Shown here: piece by piece, positions 58,901 through 64,000 of the stretch
How positions within the stretch are numbered: position 1 is the stretch's first letter
How the letters are laid out: each line of letters begins with the position of its first letter
Source of the DNA: Artemia franciscana
Taxonomy: Eukaryota; Arthropoda; Branchiopoda; Anostraca; Artemiidae
Assembly: GCF_032884065.1 (NCBI RefSeq)
Contig: NC_088880.1
Location: 31,213,298-31,277,297, forward strand
DNA: 64,000 nucleotides
Direction of reading: 5' to 3'
Position numbers and translations under genes: made by a program
The notes under the pieces: generated by a model
Seen by the model: the letters and a program-made list of their open reading frames with translations, nothing else
The model's database searches: none
What the model was told of the DNA's origin: nothing

Positions 58901-60105
58901 CCAGAATGCAATCTTGCGGAGAAAGTAAGGTTGAGAGTGAAAAAGGAGTTTACACCGTGTAGAGAGTAGCACCTAGATAAGTGGCCCAGAATGCAATCTT
59001 GCCGAAAAAGTAAGGTTGAGAGTGAAAAAGGAGTTTACACCATGTAGAGAGTAGCACCTTGATAAGTGGCCCAGAATGCAATCTTACCGAAAAAGTAAGA
59101 TAGAGAGTGAAAAGGGATTCTACGCCATGTAGAGAGTAGCCCCTTGATAAGTGGCCCAGAATGCAATCTTGCCGAAAAAGTAAGGCTGAGAGTGAAAAAG
59201 GAGTTTACACCATGTAGAGAGTAGCCCCTTGATAAGCGGCCCAGAATGAAATCTTGCGGAGAAAGTAAGGTTGAGAGTGAAAAAGGAGTTTACACCGTGT
59301 AGACAGTAGCACCTTGATAAGTGGCCCAGAATGCAATCTTGCCGAAAAAGTAAGGTTGAGTGTGAAAAAGGAGTTTACACCATGTAGAGAGTAGCCCCTT
59401 GATAAGCGGCCCAGAATGCAATCTTTCGGAGAAAGTAAGGTTGAGAGTGAAAAAGGAGTTTACACCGTGTAGAGAGTAGCACCTTGTTAAGTGGCCCAGA
59501 ATGCAATCTTGCCGAAAAAGTAAGATTGAGAGTGAAAAGGGATCTTACGCCATGTAGAGGGTAGCCCCTTGATAAGTGGCCCAGAATACAATCTTGCCGA
59601 AAAAGTAAGGTTGAGAGTGAAAAAGGAGTTTACACTATGTAGAGAGTAGCACCTTGATAAGTGGCCCAGAATGCAATTTTACCGAAAAAGTAAGATAGAG
59701 AGTGAAAAGGGATTCTACGCCATATAGAGAGTAGCCCCATGGAAAGTAGCCCAGAATTCAATCTTGCCGAAAAAGTAAGGTTGAGAGTGAAAAAGGAGTT
59801 TACACCATGTAGAGAGTAGCCCCTTGATAAGTGGCCCATAATGCAATCTTGCCAAAAAAGTAAGAATGAGAGTGAAAAGGGATCTTACGCCATGTAGAGA
59901 GTCGCCCCTCAAAAGTGGCCCAGAATGCAATCTTGCCAAAAAAGTAAGATTGAGAGTGAAAAGGGATTCTATGCCATGTAGAGAGCAGCCCCATGGAAAG
60001 TGGCTCAGAATTCAATCGTGCCGAAAAAGTAAGGTTGAGAGTGAAAAAGGATTTTACACCATGCAGAGAGTAACTTCTTGAATTGTGGCCTGGGATGAAA
60101 TTTTA
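55911..60105. repeat. 85-bp satellite array, about 49 monomers
   Basis: A head-to-tail array of 85-bp monomers around GTTGAGAGTGAAAAAGGAGT, TTACACCATGTAGAGAGTAG, CCCCTTGATAAG, CGGCCCAGAATGCAATCTTG. Two monomer kinds mostly alternate: one with CCATG, CCCC, GCGG and GCGGAG; the other with CCGTG, CACC, GTGG and GCCGAA. The basic unit is thus often a 170-bp dimer. Rare variants place two large blocks in tandem: positions about 56800-57790 repeat at 58669-59660 with an exact offset of 1,869 bases, and 56030-56800 repeats at about 57815-58600 with an offset near 1,785. Edge monomers (55911-56050, 59870-60105) are the most diverged. 85 is not a multiple of 3, so frames shift at each monomer and the open frames here are not genes. 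Confidence 0.97.
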
Positions 60106-60119
60106 CTCGTAATATCTAT

Positions 60120-60640
60120 CTTGCTATAGCCAAACTGCTAGTGTTGATAGAGCCAAAAAGTGGGATATACTTTTTAGTACATACATGTTTATTAATAAAC
60201 GAATTTATTATTAGAGCGCTTTGGAAATTGGCACTCCGAAAAGCACATGAAGATTTGCTAGATGTTTTCCAGAAGAATTGCCTACGGATTGTTCCTAGTA
60301 CCCGGCTGACTGACCGTATTTCAAACATGAGGCTATACGAAAAATGGGGTTCAATCCCACTTTTTAGGGCTATAATGAAAGAAAGGTCGAGATGGCTAGG
60401 ACATGTTCGGTGGATGAAGGATGACAGATTGCCGACGATTGTCCTTTTCGGCCAACCGTCTAGGGACAAGGGGGAAACAGGTCGTCCTCGTCTGGGATGG
60501 AAGGATATCAGAAAGAAAGATTTAAAGGAAATGGGACCTTCCTGGAAGGTTGCAAAGAGGGAGACTTTGAATAGATTGGGATGGAGGAGGAGCGTGCGTT
60601 TTGGCCTTAAGCAGCTCAGTGCCGCGGTGAGTTGTTAGTA
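60120..60640 (+). pseudogene. non-LTR RT C-terminus (family F), 5'-truncated
   Basis: A 165-codon frame (60141-60638) is open. From about residue 30 it reads AHEDLLDVFQKNCLRIVPST, then RLTDRISNMRLYEKWGSIPL, RSRWLGHVRWMKDDRLPTIV and GRPRLGWKDIRKKDLKEMG, ending in RLGWRRSVRFGL. This is the C-terminal part that follows the thumb in many non-LTR reverse transcriptases (the LGHVxRMxDDRLP and GRPRxxW blocks). The first 30 residues do not match and may be flanking DNA. No catalytic domain is included. An AGT/AGC run follows the stop at 60636. The relic at 18870-19330 is the same family. The satellite ends just before it, so its insertion may mark the array's edge. Confidence 0.75.
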
Positions 60641-60654
60641 GCAGTAGCAGTAGA

Positions 60655-61290
60655 AGTATTCTTAGGCCATTAGCCTGTATGCTCAGAAATTGTCTGTTTA
60701 GGGGGTTTTGGCTCTCAGATTAATGATGGAGCCTTTTATGGCCTATTACAATGTGTTTTAAACCATTATTGCTCCAATGCAATGCCGCTGCATTTCCCAT
60801 TGCTCTTATACTATGTGCTATAAGCCCTCATACACGCTAATGCAATGCCACCGTCTTTCCCATTGCTCCAATGAAATTTTTATAAACTCTCCTATGCTCT
60901 AATGCAGTTTCACAGTATGCCCCATATCTCTCAATGCAATGACGCAGTATGCTACAGAGGACTTTGTTGTGACTATTATTAGACTGCTTTATTCTTAGGC
61001 CAGTAATATACACGCTTAAAAATGGTCTGTCTAGAGGGTTTTGGCTCTCAAATTAATGCTTAAAAACCCTCGTATGCTCTAATGCAAAGTGTTACAAACG
61101 CCCATCGCTGTATTGCGATGCCTTTGTATTTCCAATTGCTATAACGCAGTGTGTTATAATTTCTTTTATGCCTCAATGTAATGTCGCAGTATGCCCCATA
61201 TCTCTCAACGCAATCCTGCAGTACACCACATAAAAATTTGCTGTGATTATTATTAGAACGCTTTATTCTTAGACCTGAAATATACACGCT
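60655..61290. repeat. tandem repeat of about 300 bp, two units plus a start
   Basis: Unit one starts ATTCTTAGGCCATTAGCCTG (60657), unit two ATTCTTAGGCCAGTAATATA (60991), and a third start ATTCTTAGACCTGAAATATA (61265). Both units contain GAGGGTTTTGGCTCTCA or its variant, repeated AATGCAATGCC pieces, and CAGTATGCCCCATATCTCTC. Inside each unit the short AATGCAATG(C/A)C(G/A) element recurs several times. Confidence 0.75.
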
Positions 61291-63144
61291 TATATGTTGT
61301 CGGTATAGGTTTTATTCCATAAAATCACGAGCAAATTGCGAGTTTGAAAAACAAGGACGTGTGTATCTATGTTGACTCCCAGGCAAATGAGGTTAAACGT
61401 CAGGAGACAAATATTTGCATGAGTTTATTTTTACATGCAAGAAAAAAGGCGTATGGGATATGGAAATGAGAAAATAAGTGGTAATTTCTCCTAGAAACAA
61501 GATCCAGACACACTATGAGCCGATTAACTTCCTGAAAACCCCGTCGAAAAGGCACTCCAAAACGTGATTGTAACTGCTGGATAGGGAAATACGATGTAAA
61601 GCAATTAAAGCAAATCCGCTCATAATGTTTCTTTTTTTAATAGTTTCTACTTCTTTTTAAATTTTTAATTAGCAAAAACAAATCCTTTCATGTAAAAAAT
61701 TTCAGATTTCTAGAAAAATCAAGGATTTAACTATCAAAGCTTTTCAAGTAAGGCCTTTCCACTTCGTATTTTTTCATTTTTTACAATCTTCTCCTCTTTA
61801 TATATCGTAATAGAGAGCTCTCCTCCTACAAGTCCTTCTATTTACTAAATACAATGTTTTGCACTTATGTTTTCTTTCAAGACCTATTCCAGTTATTTCA
61901 GTTTCTGTTTTGGGGGAATTTTAAAATAATCGACATGTTATTTTTAGAAGAAACTGATAAATTCTCTGAAATATTTATCAAATGTACTAAATAACAACTC
62001 AAACTTATAACCTTTGGAAGAAATTATCCTAAAATTTTCTGAGCATCAACACCAAATACCATTAACTAGAAAATGTTATAAACACTACATTTTACTGGAC
62101 TGCGCATTTCTTTAGCTGTTCAAAAATCACAAATCTAGCATAAAGAGACTTCAAAACCAACATAAAACAGGGTCAAAAGTTCATGAAATACCGTAGCCTA
62201 TTACAAAAAGTAATTTAAAAACTCATTATGGTAAAATTCAACCCTCTAAACTCAGTAAAAACATGAGAAAAAGTCATCACATTGAAAACTGACACCTTAA
62301 AAGGGTTAAAATTTAATAAACCTCCATAGCTTGCTGAAGAAAGTAATCTAAAATGTTCATTTAGAGAATTTCAATCCTGTCATCTAAATACAGAATGGTA
62401 AACAAGAGAGAATCGGCAAATACTAACGAAAACGCGATAGACACCACAGTTTATCAAAGAAGAAATATTCCAAATTGATTGATCAAAATCAATAGATCAA
62501 AAGACAAAAATCAATAAAATAGAGTACCTTATTAAGAAAGTACCCTGAAAAATCGGTATGGCAAACTCAATCTTTTCGAATAAATAAACGACAACGAAGG
62601 TGAGAAAGTCACCATATATAGACAAAAACACTAGTTCCACTGCTATTTCTCACTCCTCACGTATCTTCAATAATTAGCAGACCACATAAAACTTGAAAAA
62701 TAGCAGACCAAAGGGTCAAAATGGTAAAGCTATTTCAAATCGTTATATTTCTCTTTTTCTATTTATATATAATTTTTCATTATATTTAAACATGCGCACA
62801 GATCTACAATTTATTTAGACATTCAAGAGTGATATTATAGAGACCATGACGACTCCAACATCTTATAAGATCAAAAGTTACGAATAATTCCAATCCATAG
62901 GAAGAGTACCACCCATTTTCGTCCAACCAAAATTCTGTATTAAGAAACTTATTACAAACTAGTTTAGCGAAACCACTTTTCGTTGAAAATTTGCATGAAA
63001 AATATTCAAATATGGCTAACATTTCAATTGGTAAACATTAAACTGAAATAGCAGGGCACTGCGAATCAAGTTACATTTATTCATATATACAATTAAAAAG
63101 TATAACATTCCAAGTTTGTTGGGCCGGTACTACAAATCATATCA
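61291..63144. other. gene-free AT-rich DNA
   Basis: No gene or clear repeat was recognised. Confidence 0.5.
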
Positions 63145-64000
63145 AACAGTTCGTGGTAACGAACTGTATCTAAGGAGCGACCCGGCTCAATAGTAACCAA
63201 AACTCTAAAAAATGGAATTTTGATACCAATACCTACATCAAAAGAATCGCATTTTAATACTGATTTTAAATACATAAGTTTCATCAAGTTTAGTCTTACC
63301 CATCAAAAGTTACGAGCCTGAGAAAATTTGCGTTATTTTAGAAAATAGGGGGAAACGCCCCCTAGAAGATATAGAATCTTAACGAAAATCACACCATCAG
63401 ATTAAGCGTATCAGAGAACACTACTGTAGAAGTTTCAAGCTCATATCTACAAAAATGTGGAATTTTGTATTTTTTGACAGAAGGCAGATCATGGATGCGT
63501 GTTTATTTGTTTTTTTGTTGTTTTTTTCCCAGTGGTGATCGTATCGACCCAGTTGTCCTAGAATGTTGCAAGAGGGCTCAATCTAACGGAAATGAAAAGT
63601 TCTAGTGCCCTTTTTAAGTGACCAAAAAAATTGGAGGGCACCTAGACCCCCTCCCACGCCAATTATTTTACCAAAGTCAACGGATCAAAATTCTGAGATA
63701 GCCATTTTATTCAACGTAGTCGAAAAACCTTATAACTATGTCTTTGGGGACGACTTACTCCCCCACAGTCCCCACAAGAGGGAGAGGAGGAGGGGCAACA
63801 AGTTACAAACTTTGACCTGTGCTTACATATAGTAATGGTTGTTGGGAAGTGTACAGGTGTTTTCAGGAGGATTTCTTTGGTTGGGGGAGGGGTTGAGAAG
63901 AGGAGGATATGCTGGGTGAACTTTCCATCGATAATTTGTCATGGGGGAAGAAAATCACCATGAAGGGAGCGCAGGATTTACTAGCATTATGTAAAAAAAA
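63145..64000 (+). repeat. dispersed R1 repeat, cut by the window end
   Basis: Starts with the same terminal hairpin CAGTTCGT, GGTA, ACGAACTG (63149-63168), then TAAGGAGCGACCCGGCTCAA. It parallels 40585-41430 closely, through TTACGAGCCTGAGAAAATTT, GTGATCGTATCGACCCAGTT and TTACAAACTTTGACCTGTGC. It runs out of the window before the large hairpin. Confidence 0.85.

Noticed and set aside
55976..60015. Minus-strand frames with repeated HSGPLIKGLLST and SQPYFFGKI segments, like a repeat protein
   Set aside because: The monomer is 85 bases, so the frame changes at each unit. Open frames are short and end irregularly, with no start or splice context.
55911..60105. Regular spaced repeats resembling a CRISPR array
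   Set aside because: Monomers are contiguous with no unique spacers, no cas-like genes exist and the DNA is eukaryotic. It is satellite DNA.

Overview
This window is eukaryotic, AT-rich, non-coding-dominated DNA, almost certainly from an invertebrate. Several unrelated retroelement lineages, a DIRS element, a rare DNA transposon type and a long satellite sit side by side. The repeat style suggests a crustacean of the brine-shrimp type, but that comes from recollection of similar repeats and is not proven here. Nothing bacterial was seen: no operons, no prokaryotic genes, no CRISPR array. No tRNA or rRNA gene was found. Most protein-like sequence belongs to decayed mobile elements.

Layout. 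1-5350: gene-free DNA with an old dispersed repeat (2220-3000) and a short reverse transcriptase relic (4238-4485). 5355-10840: a complete-looking 5.4 kb DNA transposon with inverted-repeat ends around one long minus-strand gene. Its product has zinc-finger-like cysteine pairs, a long central region, an XPG/FEN1-type nuclease domain and a CXC-type cysteine cluster; it is broken by three frameshifts and one stop. 11160-11560: an (AT)n tract. 11600-12026: what looks like the last exon of an ordinary host gene (minus). 12990-17480: a decayed two-ORF non-LTR retrotransposon (family A, minus) interrupted by a tRNA-derived SINE. 18155-22190: foldback repeats, a near-perfect hairpin element and the intact 3' half of an RTE-like element. 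24640-36075: a family A element on the plus strand, split inside its reverse transcriptase by about 7.7 kb of nested material. The insert holds a foldback element, DIRS-like tyrosine-recombinase retroelement pieces and a CR1/jockey-type element in reverse orientation. 38440-39096: small minus-strand exons with good splice sites, one of them duplicated. Their phase fits the terminal exon near 12 kb. 40585-47000: dispersed repeats and foldbacks. 47280-50450: a near full-length but broken RTE-like element. 50703-53390: another non-LTR element (minus). 55190-55910: an old roughly 190-bp tandem array. 55910-60105: an 85-bp satellite with alternating monomer types and a duplicated 21-22-monomer block. 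60120-61290: an RT 3' relic and a roughly 300-bp tandem repeat. 63145-64000: a dispersed repeat running off the end.

How the parts relate. The elements are mainly parasites and graves of parasites nested in each other. The only sequence with the look of host coding potential is the set of small minus-strand exons (39096-38833 and 12026-11775). If they are one gene, its intron holds about 27 kb of nested transposons. The most interesting unit is the 5.4 kb transposon with an XPG-like nuclease, which may belong to the little-studied Academ superfamily or a relative of it.
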